Made by a program: the position numbers and the translations under genes | In this document: positions 35,386 through 43,034 of the stretch, one piece after another | Layout: the number at the start of each line of letters is the position of its first letter | Position numbering within the stretch: the stretch's first letter is position 1 | Notes under the pieces: model-generated | Told to the model about the DNA's origin: nothing | Seen by the model: only the letters and a program-made list of their open reading frames with translations | The model's database searches: none | Assembly (NCBI GenBank): GCA_902761635.1 | Contig: CACWLG010000006.1 | Coordinates: 75,121 to 139,120 of the forward strand | Length of the DNA stretch: 64,000 bases | Reading direction: 5' to 3' | Origin: Oscillospiraceae bacterium | GTDB taxonomy: Bacteria; Bacillota; Clostridia; Oscillospirales; Oscillospiraceae

Positions 35386-36698
35386 AGTTCATATTTGTGC
35401 TTGTCCGCAGCGCTGATCTCGCTGCCGATCTGCACCTCAATGAGCTGCAGGCCATCATTCCCGGCAATCACCGTATGCCGGGAGCCCGCCTCCATGGTGA
35501 TCACATCCCCGATGCGGATCTGCTGCTCCATCCCGTCCACGATGGTTTTGCCCGAGCCGCGGATCACCGTCCATACCTCGTCACGGTGTTCATGGCTGTG
35601 ATAGCTCATATGCTGGCCTGGATTCAGGGTGGCAAGGATAGTCATGGAATGATCCTGTACATCCAATACATGATACCTGCCCCAGCTTTTTTCCGCAAAC
35701 ATGATCTGCTGGTCGAGTTTTTCCACATAGGGCTTTATCCTGTCTGACGCCTCCCCGGACGAAACCAGAATGCCATCGGGGCCTGCAGCGATTACCGTAT
35801 CCTTGAGTCCCATGGCAAGAATGGGCAGGTTGAGGTTGTTGACGATATGTACGCCCTCACAGCCGTCACCGATCATGCCGCGGCCGATTATTTGATCCTC
35901 CATCGCCTCTGTAAAGGTATTCCAAGTCCCGATATCCTTCCAGGTCCCGACATAGCGCACGACTTCGATATCGGTCTCCTGCTCCACCACCGCGTAATCA
36001 AAGGAGATTTTCCGAAGCCCGTCATAGTTGTGAAAAAGTGCCGTATAATCTGACGCGCCTAGAAGCTCCTTTGCCTTATCCAGCACATAGGAGAGCCTGA
36101 AAGCAAACACGCCCCCGTTCCAAAGTGCGCCTGCAGCGATATATTCCTCCGCCTTCTTCCTGTCCGGCTTTTCGGTAAAGGTATAGCCTCCCTTGCCGTC
36201 GGGCTTGATATAGCCGTATTTTTCCGAGGGATATGTCGGTTCAATGCCCATGAGCGTGAGCTTGTTTCTCCCCTGCTGGGCCGCCTCATACAGGCGCTCG
36301 ACACATCGGAAATAATCGATATCCACATAGGGATCCACCGGGCAGACCACAACAGCCTCTTCCGCGGGCAGACCGATTACATCATGGAGGTATGCCGTTG
36401 CCAGCGCTATTGCGGGAAAGGTATCGCGGCGGCAGGGCTCCACGGAGATGCCCACTTCGCCGAGCTGATTATGAATGGCGGAGACCTGTGACTTTGAAGT
36501 TGCGACCGTCACAAAGGCATTGGGGTCCACACTTCTGATCTGACGGTACACCCGCTGCACCATGGACTCATACGTGTCCGGATCGCCCTCCCGTGTCATG
36601 GGCTTCCGGAATATTTTGATAAACTGCTTGGAGCGTACTTCATTGGACAGCGGCCAGAGGCGCTTGCCCGAACCGCCAGATAAAAGAACGATATTCAT
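35382..36698 (-). CDS. manC: Mannose-1-phosphate guanylyltransferase with C-terminal cupin
   Basis: 438 aa. The nucleotidyltransferase domain starts VLLSGGSGKRLWPLSNEVRS and has VVCPVDPY and the FTEKPDRKKAEEY loop. A C-terminal cupin (about 335-430, with MSYHSHEHRDEVWTVIRG and GSRHTVIAG) resembles the isomerase half of type II PMI-GMP enzymes, so it may also isomerise mannose 6-phosphate. The product is GDP-mannose. The start at 36698 is chosen for AGGGAGAG nearby and because the GSGKR motif must be near the N-terminus. The GH26 gene ends 19 nt upstream in the same operon. Confidence 0.94.
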   Translation of the reverse strand: MNIVLLSGGSGKRLWPLSNEVRSKQFIKIFRKPMTREGDPDTYESMVQRVYRQIRSVDPNAFVTVATSKSQVSAIHNQLGEVGISVEPCRRDTFPAIALATAYLHDVIGLPAEEAVVVCPVDPYVDIDYFRCVERLYEAAQQGRNKLTLMGIEPTYPSEKYGYIKPDGKGGYTFTEKPDRKKAEEYIAAGALWNGGVFAFRLSYVLDKAKELLGASDYTALFHNYDGLRKISFDYAVVEQETDIEVVRYVGTWKDIGTWNTFTEAMEDQIIGRGMIGDGCEGVHIVNNLNLPILAMGLKDTVIAAGPDGILVSSGEASDRIKPYVEKLDQQIMFAEKSWGRYHVLDVQDHSMTILATLNPGQHMSYHSHEHRDEVWTVIRGSGKTIVDGMEQQIRIGDVITMEAGSRHTVIAGNDGLQLIEVQIGSEISAADKHKYEL

Positions 36699-36717
36699 GG
36701 GTTCTCTCCCTGTATGT

Positions 36718-38220
36718 TCAGTTTCGAAATTGCTTGAGATCGTCAAGGTTAAGGACGTGCTCACTCCCATAGATTTTTCGGAGCATGTCTTCCTCGGTGT
36801 ATTCCGAAGAATAAGCACCGTCCTTCACTACATAATCATACTCCCATCCGCAGAACCAGGACCAGCGTATATTTGCGGCAAAGCACCGCTCCACATCCGG
36901 CAGGACGCCGGTCTCGGTCAGGGCCAGCATGCGCCCGGCCGGGGAGCAGTCTCTGAGTGCCAGGAAGTTTCGGATCTGAGGTCCGTACTGCCGGGGCAGC
37001 GTATAGATGTCATCCCCCAGAATATCGACATAGGCATCCCCCGGATACCATTCGGGGTCCAGACAGGTGCATATCCAGATCAGGTTGTTGCAGCGGTAAA
37101 CCTCGGTGAGCGTTTTATAAAGATAGATCCAGAGCTGTTTGAAGGCATCCGGACCGTCAGCTCCCCACCAGAACCAGCCGCCGGAGGCCTCATGCAGCGG
37201 GCGCCACAGGACGGGCACCCCCTCCTCCTCCAGACGCTTGAGCTGAGCGGCAACAGCCTGAATGTCCATGTCCAGCGCTCTTTTCAGGTCCGGCTCATCC
37301 CCGTGCATGACCCGCAGGATGTTAAAGAAACTGTTTTTCTCCCGATAGCCCTGATGCCAGGCTGGGTCGCTCCCCTTCTCTCCGCTGGGCAGAATAGTCT
37401 GCGCCGGGGCATTCCAGTGCCAGCAAAAACTCACGATGCCGCCCGCCCGGTGATACTCCAGGGCGTGCTCGATGGAGTTTCCCACCGCGCCGAAATACGT
37501 TCTGCTCTCGGAATAATCCCGGATATCCATGCTCAAAATGGCCGGGTATTCCCCGGTGACAGAATAGATTGCCTGTATCTCCTCTCCGTTGAGGCCGCCG
37601 GGACAGTGCTGACCGGAGAGGGTATAGCGTCCGTAGCAATCGCATAAGAGGTGGAAGAGCTCCTTCGTCTCCTCGGTTGCCTTGGGGTTGGTAAGCGTGG
37701 GACTTACATTGTAGAAGCTTTCAGGGATTGGCTCCGTCGGAATGACGGTGAGACTGTCCAGATAAAAGTTGCCGCGCCGTACACGCACGCTGATCTCATG
37801 GCTGCCTGCGCTCAAGGGCGTTTTCGGGATCACCCGTGTGCCGTATTCTCCATCTTCCGGCAGGCGCAATTCACTGATTTGCCAACCGTCTACAAATACG
37901 TAATCCAGCTTGTCATGCTCGAACCCTTTCCCGGTGAAAACCAGATCGTATACGCCGTCCTGGGCGATATCCACCTGAAAGGCAACCCCCTCCTCGGGCT
38001 TTGCATAGACAAGCACCGCTTTTCCGCCGGAGGCGTTCTCGTCCCCGACAATCTGACTGCCCCCCAGGATAAGCGCCTGTTCCGCCTCAAAGACGCTCCC
38101 GGTCTGCGCGCCGGTCTCTATGCCGGCACCGCAGAGCAGCAGGATCACGAAGGAGCTCAGTGTGACGGCAATCAGCTCTTTCAGCTTCTTTATACGAAGC
38201 TGCTTGCTTGACAGAATCAT
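36718..38220 (-). CDS. Secreted GH26 beta-mannanase-like hydrolase with CBM6/35-type domain
   Basis: 500 aa. N-terminal signal/TM segment (about 15-40), a carbohydrate-binding module of the CBM6/35 type (about 43-165: VFEAEQALILGG, SGGKAVLVY), then a GH26 catalytic TIM barrel (about 185-490). The acid/base Glu lies in WRPLHEASGGWFWWG and the nucleophile Glu in LALTETGVLPD; LSGQHCPGG is a family landmark. GH26 enzymes mainly cleave beta-1,4-mannan. Cotranscribed with manC-manA-pgm, it may trim or release the cell's own mannose-containing polymer; use of dietary mannan is the alternative. ATG 38220 is used; an in-frame GTG at 38244 exists. Confidence 0.9.
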   Translation of the reverse strand: MILSSKQLRIKKLKELIAVTLSSFVILLLCGAGIETGAQTGSVFEAEQALILGGSQIVGDENASGGKAVLVYAKPEEGVAFQVDIAQDGVYDLVFTGKGFEHDKLDYVFVDGWQISELRLPEDGEYGTRVIPKTPLSAGSHEISVRVRRGNFYLDSLTVIPTEPIPESFYNVSPTLTNPKATEETKELFHLLCDCYGRYTLSGQHCPGGLNGEEIQAIYSVTGEYPAILSMDIRDYSESRTYFGAVGNSIEHALEYHRAGGIVSFCWHWNAPAQTILPSGEKGSDPAWHQGYREKNSFFNILRVMHGDEPDLKRALDMDIQAVAAQLKRLEEEGVPVLWRPLHEASGGWFWWGADGPDAFKQLWIYLYKTLTEVYRCNNLIWICTCLDPEWYPGDAYVDILGDDIYTLPRQYGPQIRNFLALRDCSPAGRMLALTETGVLPDVERCFAANIRWSWFCGWEYDYVVKDGAYSSEYTEEDMLRKIYGSEHVLNLDDLKQFRN

Positions 38221-38259
38221 CGTTTTCAGGGCGCATCCTCTCACTGAATGTATTGATTT

Positions 38260-38288
38260 ATTTTACCTCTATTTGCCGCAAAAGTAAA
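38260..38288 (-). promoter_or_regulatory. Promoter of the GH26-manC-manA-pgm operon
   Basis: A minus-strand TTTACT (38283-38288) is 17 nt from TAAAAT (38260-38265), divergent from the plus-strand promoter 65 nt away. Confidence 0.7.
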
Positions 38289-38351
38289 GCTTTCTCGCCG
38301 TGCTTGCCGGACTAAGAACGATTCCATCATACTTTTTTTGCCATGCAGTTA

Positions 38352-38380
38352 TTGTCTGGTCAGGCAAAGCATGATATAAT
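38352..38380 (+). promoter_or_regulatory. Promoter of the nucleotide-sugar dehydrogenase/asnB pair
   Basis: TTGTCT (38352-38357) is 17 nt from a perfect TATAAT (38375-38380). The 5' leader is about 80 nt long. Confidence 0.75.
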
Positions 38381-38422
38381 AGATATGCTTGTCAATCTGC
38401 CTTGACATATACGGGCACTTTT

Positions 38423-38437
38423 TTGCGTTTTACGCAA
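38423..38437. promoter_or_regulatory. Perfect dyad TTGCGTTTTACGCAA in the dehydrogenase leader
   Basis: 6-bp arms around TTT, 31 nt before the start codon and downstream of the predicted transcript start. It could be an operator or a short RNA hairpin close to the ribosome-binding site; which is not known. Confidence 0.4.
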
Positions 38438-38468
38438 TACAGTTTGTAAAAATAAGGAGAATTCTGGA

Positions 38469-39842
38469 ATGAATATCAGCATTTTCGGTTTGGGATATGT
38501 AGGCTGTGTCGGCGCTGCATGTCTCGCTAAGCTTGGGCATCATGTGATCGGTGTTAACCACACCCAGGGAAAGGTCGACCTCATCAATGCGGGCAAGCCC
38601 ACCATTATTGAGGCGGACATTGAGGAGCTGGTCAAAGAGGCACATGAACGCGGAATGTTGGAGGCGACCACGGATTACAGATACGCCGTGAAAAATACAG
38701 ATGTCTCCTTCATCTGTGTCGGTACGCCCAGCAGCAAAGACGGACACCTGAATCTCGATTACATTTACAGGGTTGCCCGGCAGATCGGGGAAGGCATCCG
38801 TGAAAAGGACAGCTTCCACATTGTCGCCATCCGCAGTACCGTTCTCCCCGGCACGAACCAGAAGGTCGGCGAGATCATCACCGAGGCCTCAGGCAAAGAG
38901 CGCAATGTGGACTTTACGGTCGTATCCAACCCTGAATTTCTGCGTGAGGGTACCTCTGTCCAGGATTATATGCATCCCCCCATCACGCTCATCGGCACTG
39001 ACAGTGAAAAGGCCGAAGCTGTTTTCCGTGAAATCTATAAGGATATCCCCGCTGAATTCGTATGCACGGATATCCGCGTGGCCGAAATCATGAAGTACGT
39101 GAACAACACTTTTCATGCCCTCAAGATCGTCTTCGGCAACGAGGTCGGAAATATCTGCAAGCAGCTGGATATTGACAGCCATAAGGTCATGGAGATTTTC
39201 TGCAAGGATAAGCAGCTCAACATTTCCCCCTATTATTTCAAGCCCGGCTTTGCCTACGGCGGCTCCTGCCTGCCCAAAGATTCCAAGGCCCTGCGCACGC
39301 TGGCCCACGACCTGTACGTCGATGTACCCGTGATCAACAGCATCGACCAGTCCAATGAGATTCAGAAAAGGACTGCCGTGGAGATCATTGAGAGCAAGGG
39401 ACGCCGCAATGTGGGTATTCTCGGCCTGAGCTTCAAGGCCGGAACGGACGATCTGCGCAACAGCCCCATTGTGGATGTGATTGAGGTGCTCTATGGCAAG
39501 GGCTACAGCATGCGCATCTATGACCGCAATGTGCGCCTTTCCCAGCTCACGGGCACCAATGCCGACTTCATTCAGGCAAAGCTGCCCCATCTGCATCAGA
39601 TCATCTCCGATGATCTGGATGCGGTCTGCATGGCGAGTGACGTGCTGGTTATCACGAACAAGGAAAAAGAATATGCCGATCTGCCTGCGCGTTATCCCGA
39701 CAAGTGCATCGTGGACCTTGTGAGACAGTTTAATGAGCTGGATTACGAGGGAAACTATGAGGGCATCAGTTGGGCAAATATCAACTGCAATCCCGCCCAG
39801 GACAAGCCCATTGAGCGCGACATGGTTACGACGGAATACTGA
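38469..39842 (+). CDS. GDP-mannose 6-dehydrogenase-like nucleotide-sugar dehydrogenase
   Basis: 457 aa. Rossmann start MNISIFGLGYVGCVGAACLA, substrate region NPEFLREGTSVQDYMHPP, and catalytic Cys267 in GFAYGGSCLPKDS, the same spacing and context as Pseudomonas AlgD. C-terminal domain has GLSFKAGTDDLRNSP. It oxidises an NDP-hexose to the uronic acid. The close fit to AlgD and the nearby manC/manA make GDP-mannose to GDP-mannuronate the best guess; UDP-glucose is the alternative. The acidic residue that usually ends the second beta strand (GVD) is Asn30 here. AAGGAG precedes the ATG. Confidence 0.88.
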   Translation: MNISIFGLGYVGCVGAACLAKLGHHVIGVNHTQGKVDLINAGKPTIIEADIEELVKEAHERGMLEATTDYRYAVKNTDVSFICVGTPSSKDGHLNLDYIYRVARQIGEGIREKDSFHIVAIRSTVLPGTNQKVGEIITEASGKERNVDFTVVSNPEFLREGTSVQDYMHPPITLIGTDSEKAEAVFREIYKDIPAEFVCTDIRVAEIMKYVNNTFHALKIVFGNEVGNICKQLDIDSHKVMEIFCKDKQLNISPYYFKPGFAYGGSCLPKDSKALRTLAHDLYVDVPVINSIDQSNEIQKRTAVEIIESKGRRNVGILGLSFKAGTDDLRNSPIVDVIEVLYGKGYSMRIYDRNVRLSQLTGTNADFIQAKLPHLHQIISDDLDAVCMASDVLVITNKEKEYADLPARYPDKCIVDLVRQFNELDYEGNYEGISWANINCNPAQDKPIERDMVTTEY

Positions 39843-39878
39843 TTATCCGTTCCAATAAACACAGAGAGGTATTGATTT

Positions 39879-41774
39879 ATGTGTGGCATTGCCGGCTTAT
39901 GCAACAGCAGAATAGACCGACGCGCGCTCATCCGTGCCATGACAGACCGGATGCGTCATCGCGGGCCGGATGCCGAAGGCTTCTGGTTTGACGATCAGTC
40001 CGGCTGGACGCTGGGACATCGGCGCCTGTCGATCCTGGACCTGTCCTCTGCCGGCTCTCAGCCGATGCTCTCAGCCTCGGGGCGCTATGTGCTCAGCTAT
40101 AACGGCGAGATTTACAACGCCTCTGAGCTGCGGGACATGCTTTTGGATGAGGGCTGTGTTTCCGATTTTCGCGGTCATTCCGACACGGAGATCCTGCTGG
40201 AAGCGATTGAAGCCTATGGCCTTGAAGAGACGCTTCGGCTCTCAAAGGGCATGTTTGCACTGGCTGTCTATGATCGGCAGGAGAAGGTCCTGCAGCTTGC
40301 CCGCGACCGTGCCGGAGAAAAGCCCCTTTATTACGGCATGGCGCACGATGAATTCGGCAAGCCCTTTTTTACCTTTGCGTCCGATCTGGCGCTGTTTCTG
40401 TGCGTCCCCGGCTTTCGCCCCGAAATCGACCGGGATGCGTTGGCAGCTTTCCTCATGTACAAATATGTCCCCGCGCCTTCCTCCATTTACAAGGGGATCT
40501 TTAAGCTTCCGGCCGGGTGTATCCTCACACTGCATGAGCCTTTCAAAGCCTGGGATATCTCTCCCTATTGGTCCCTTGTGGAGACCGCGCTTCATGGGCA
40601 GGCATGTCCTTTTACCGGAAGCTACACAGAGGCAAAGGAACAACTGGAAGAGCTGCTGACCGCATCCATCCGCGGGCAGATGGTGGCAGATGTGCCGGTC
40701 GGTGCCTTCCTGTCCGGCGGAATCGACAGTCCGCTTGTGGTGTCGATCATGCAAAAGCTCTCTGACCGCCCGGTCAAGACCTTCACCATCGGATATGACG
40801 ATCCAAAGATCGATGAATCCCGCTTTGCCGCGGAGATTGCCGCGCATCTCGGTACGGACCACACGGAGCTCATCCTTACAGAGCGGGAGATGCAGGAGCT
40901 GATCCCCTCCCTCCCCTATTATTTCTCCGAGCCGCTGAGTGATTCCTCAGTGATCTCCACCTGCTTTGTCAGTAAGCTCGCCCGTTCAAAGGTTACGGTC
41001 TCGCTCAGCGGTGATGCGGGGGACGAGCTCTTTTGCGGTTACGAGCGCTACTGGGAGACGCCGAAGCTCTGGAGGAAGGTCCGCAGAGTTCCGGCATTTC
41101 TGCGGCATCCGGCCGCTGATCTGCTGAACAAGCTGGGCCTGACGGAAAAGCCCTTCTGCTACAAGGCCGCCTCCTGTATGCGTGCAGAAAATATCAATCA
41201 GGTACGTGAGATGATCCAGTACCGGCGTGATATTGAAGTACTGAGTCTGGTCCCCGGCGCTTGTCTCCCACCGCTTGAGGAAGTGAAGGCAAAGCTTGAC
41301 AGTCCCTATGCTTCCATGCAGCTGGCAGACATGGAATATTATTTCCCGGACGACATTCTCTATAAGGTCGATCGGGCCAGTATGGCGGTGTCGCTTGAAA
41401 GCCGTATTCCCATGCTGGACCGGGACTTGCTGGAATTTGCCTGGACATTGCCTGACAGCTTCAAGTATTCCAACGGCGTCAGCAAGCGTATTCTGCGGGA
41501 CCTGCTGTATCAGTATGTGCCGAAGAACATGCTTGAACGTCCGAAGCAGGGCTTTTATGTACCGCTGCGGAAATGGCTCCTGGAGGGCAGCACCTATGAA
41601 TACACAAAGGAGCTGCTGGAGCACAGCCACCTTGTTCGCGACGGATGGCTTGACGGCAAGACAGTACAGGCCGTTTGGGAATACTTTCAGAAAAACCGCA
41701 AGAAGCACCAACTCACCTTTAACATTCTGATGGCTGAACAGTGGTACCGCAGCCAGCAGGAGGACATAAACTAA
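39879..41774 (+). CDS. asnB: Asparagine synthase-type amidotransferase (first copy)
   Basis: 631 aa. Cys2 of MCGIAGL is the glutaminase nucleophile; RHRGPDAEG, SYNGEIYN and SDTEILLEA follow. The synthetase half (about 230-560) has the ATP loop FLSGGIDSPLVVS, SLSGDAGDELFCGY and DRASMAVSLESRIPMLD. Such proteins make asparagine, but copies inside polysaccharide clusters often amidate uronic acids. It follows the GDP-mannose-dehydrogenase-like gene by 36 nt on the same strand, which favours mannuronic acid amidation (inference). A strong bidirectional terminator follows. Confidence 0.92.
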   Translation: MCGIAGLCNSRIDRRALIRAMTDRMRHRGPDAEGFWFDDQSGWTLGHRRLSILDLSSAGSQPMLSASGRYVLSYNGEIYNASELRDMLLDEGCVSDFRGHSDTEILLEAIEAYGLEETLRLSKGMFALAVYDRQEKVLQLARDRAGEKPLYYGMAHDEFGKPFFTFASDLALFLCVPGFRPEIDRDALAAFLMYKYVPAPSSIYKGIFKLPAGCILTLHEPFKAWDISPYWSLVETALHGQACPFTGSYTEAKEQLEELLTASIRGQMVADVPVGAFLSGGIDSPLVVSIMQKLSDRPVKTFTIGYDDPKIDESRFAAEIAAHLGTDHTELILTEREMQELIPSLPYYFSEPLSDSSVISTCFVSKLARSKVTVSLSGDAGDELFCGYERYWETPKLWRKVRRVPAFLRHPAADLLNKLGLTEKPFCYKAASCMRAENINQVREMIQYRRDIEVLSLVPGACLPPLEEVKAKLDSPYASMQLADMEYYFPDDILYKVDRASMAVSLESRIPMLDRDLLEFAWTLPDSFKYSNGVSKRILRDLLYQYVPKNMLERPKQGFYVPLRKWLLEGSTYEYTKELLEHSHLVRDGWLDGKTVQAVWEYFQKNRKKHQLTFNILMAEQWYRSQQEDIN

Positions 41775-41817
41775 GCCGCAGGACTGTGAATGCGTTTTTC
41801 ACAGTCCTGCGGCTTTT
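41773..41817. terminator. Bidirectional terminator between asnB and the main EPS operon
   Basis: 18-bp perfect arms (41773-41790 and 41798-41815) with a T-run after the right arm. It overlaps the asnB stop codon and lies just after the stop of the minus-strand glycosyltransferase. Confidence 0.9.
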
Positions 41818-41820
41818 GCC

Positions 41821-43017
41821 TTAATCAAATTGGCCGGTAAAGAACTTCTCATAGCCTTCCAACAGTGCCTGACTGGTTTTGTCCCAGCACAGATCGTTCA
41901 GGATGCGATTGCGGCCGTAATGCCCCATATACTCTCTTTTTTCCGGATCTGCCATGAGCTCCTGTATCTTTCGGGCCATGTCCACTGCATCATTTCGCCT
42001 GGCATAGAGCGATGCCTCCTGTGCCGAGAAACGCCCCTCGGTCAGGTCAAACTGCACGATGGGCTTGCCAAGCGCCATATACTCGAGGACCTTGTTCATG
42101 GTGCTCTTGTCGTTCATTGCGTTGCAGGTGTCGCTGTTGACGCAGACATCGGCTGTGTTGAGGTATCGAAGCATCGTCTCGTCATCCACACGTCCGGTGA
42201 ACTCCACGCAGTCGTCCAGCCCCATCTCATGGGCCTGCTTTTTCAGCGCCTCGCAATGCGGGCCGCCCCCGATAATGCCCCAGAAGATATTGTTCTCATG
42301 AGCTTTGATATACTGTGCTGCCTGCAGGATATACTCGATGCCCTCCTGCTGCCCGATCACCCCCACATAGCCCACCATGCAGGGATAGCCGCGGCGGATG
42401 GACGGGTCAGGCGGCAGAATGCGCATGCGTTCGAGTCTGGGTCCGCTTCGCAGAACGATGACCTTTTCCGGCGGCATATGGTCCCGCTCGATGGCGATTT
42501 TCCGATAGCTCTCATTCGTGACGAAGGCAAACGTACAGTGGCGATAGGTCTGCCGCTCCAGCCAGACCTGACTCTTATACAGCAGCCCTTTTGCGCTGCC
42601 GAATTTCGCCTCGAAGAGCTCAGGGCAGATATCGTGATGATCGAACACATAGCGGACACCGTATTTTTTAAAATAGGAGGCCACGAGATAAATATCATCC
42701 GGCGGGTTGCAGCCGTGGATCACATCGAAGCCGATCTCCCGGTATATTTTTTTTGCAAGGCGCAGTTCCTCCTTGAGTGCTGTGCCGTATTCACGAAAAT
42801 ATCCGATGGCCCCGTTCCCCTCCGGGGGCAGCCTGTGGCGGAAGATATGCACGCCCTCCAGCGTTTCTTCCTCTTTGGTATAGCCCTTTCCCACCGGGCA
42901 GATTACCGAAACCGTATAGCCATTGGCAGCCAGGGTCGTAGCCTCCTGCCAGACGCGGGTGTCGAAGGGGACGGGCAGATTTTCAACAATGATCAGGATC
43001 TTTCTCTTCTTTTCCAT
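41821..43017 (-). CDS. Glycosyltransferase family 4
   Basis: 398 aa GT-B enzyme. N-terminal ENLPVPFDTRVWQEATTL (as in WbuB-like transferases), VIHGCNPPDD and FDHHDICPE; C-terminal VGVIGQQEGIEYILQAA, ALKKQAHEMGLDD, and a donor-site region NDKSTMNKVLEYMALGKPIV. It adds one sugar to the lipid-linked repeat at the inner face of the membrane. It is the last gene of the main operon, 17 nt after the second asnB. Donor and acceptor are unknown. Confidence 0.9.
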   Translation of the reverse strand: MEKKRKILIIVENLPVPFDTRVWQEATTLAANGYTVSVICPVGKGYTKEEETLEGVHIFRHRLPPEGNGAIGYFREYGTALKEELRLAKKIYREIGFDVIHGCNPPDDIYLVASYFKKYGVRYVFDHHDICPELFEAKFGSAKGLLYKSQVWLERQTYRHCTFAFVTNESYRKIAIERDHMPPEKVIVLRSGPRLERMRILPPDPSIRRGYPCMVGYVGVIGQQEGIEYILQAAQYIKAHENNIFWGIIGGGPHCEALKKQAHEMGLDDCVEFTGRVDDETMLRYLNTADVCVNSDTCNAMNDKSTMNKVLEYMALGKPIVQFDLTEGRFSAQEASLYARRNDAVDMARKIQELMADPEKREYMGHYGRNRILNDLCWDKTSQALLEGYEKFFTGQFD

Positions 43018-43034
43018 TGCTTACTCTCCGTTTT

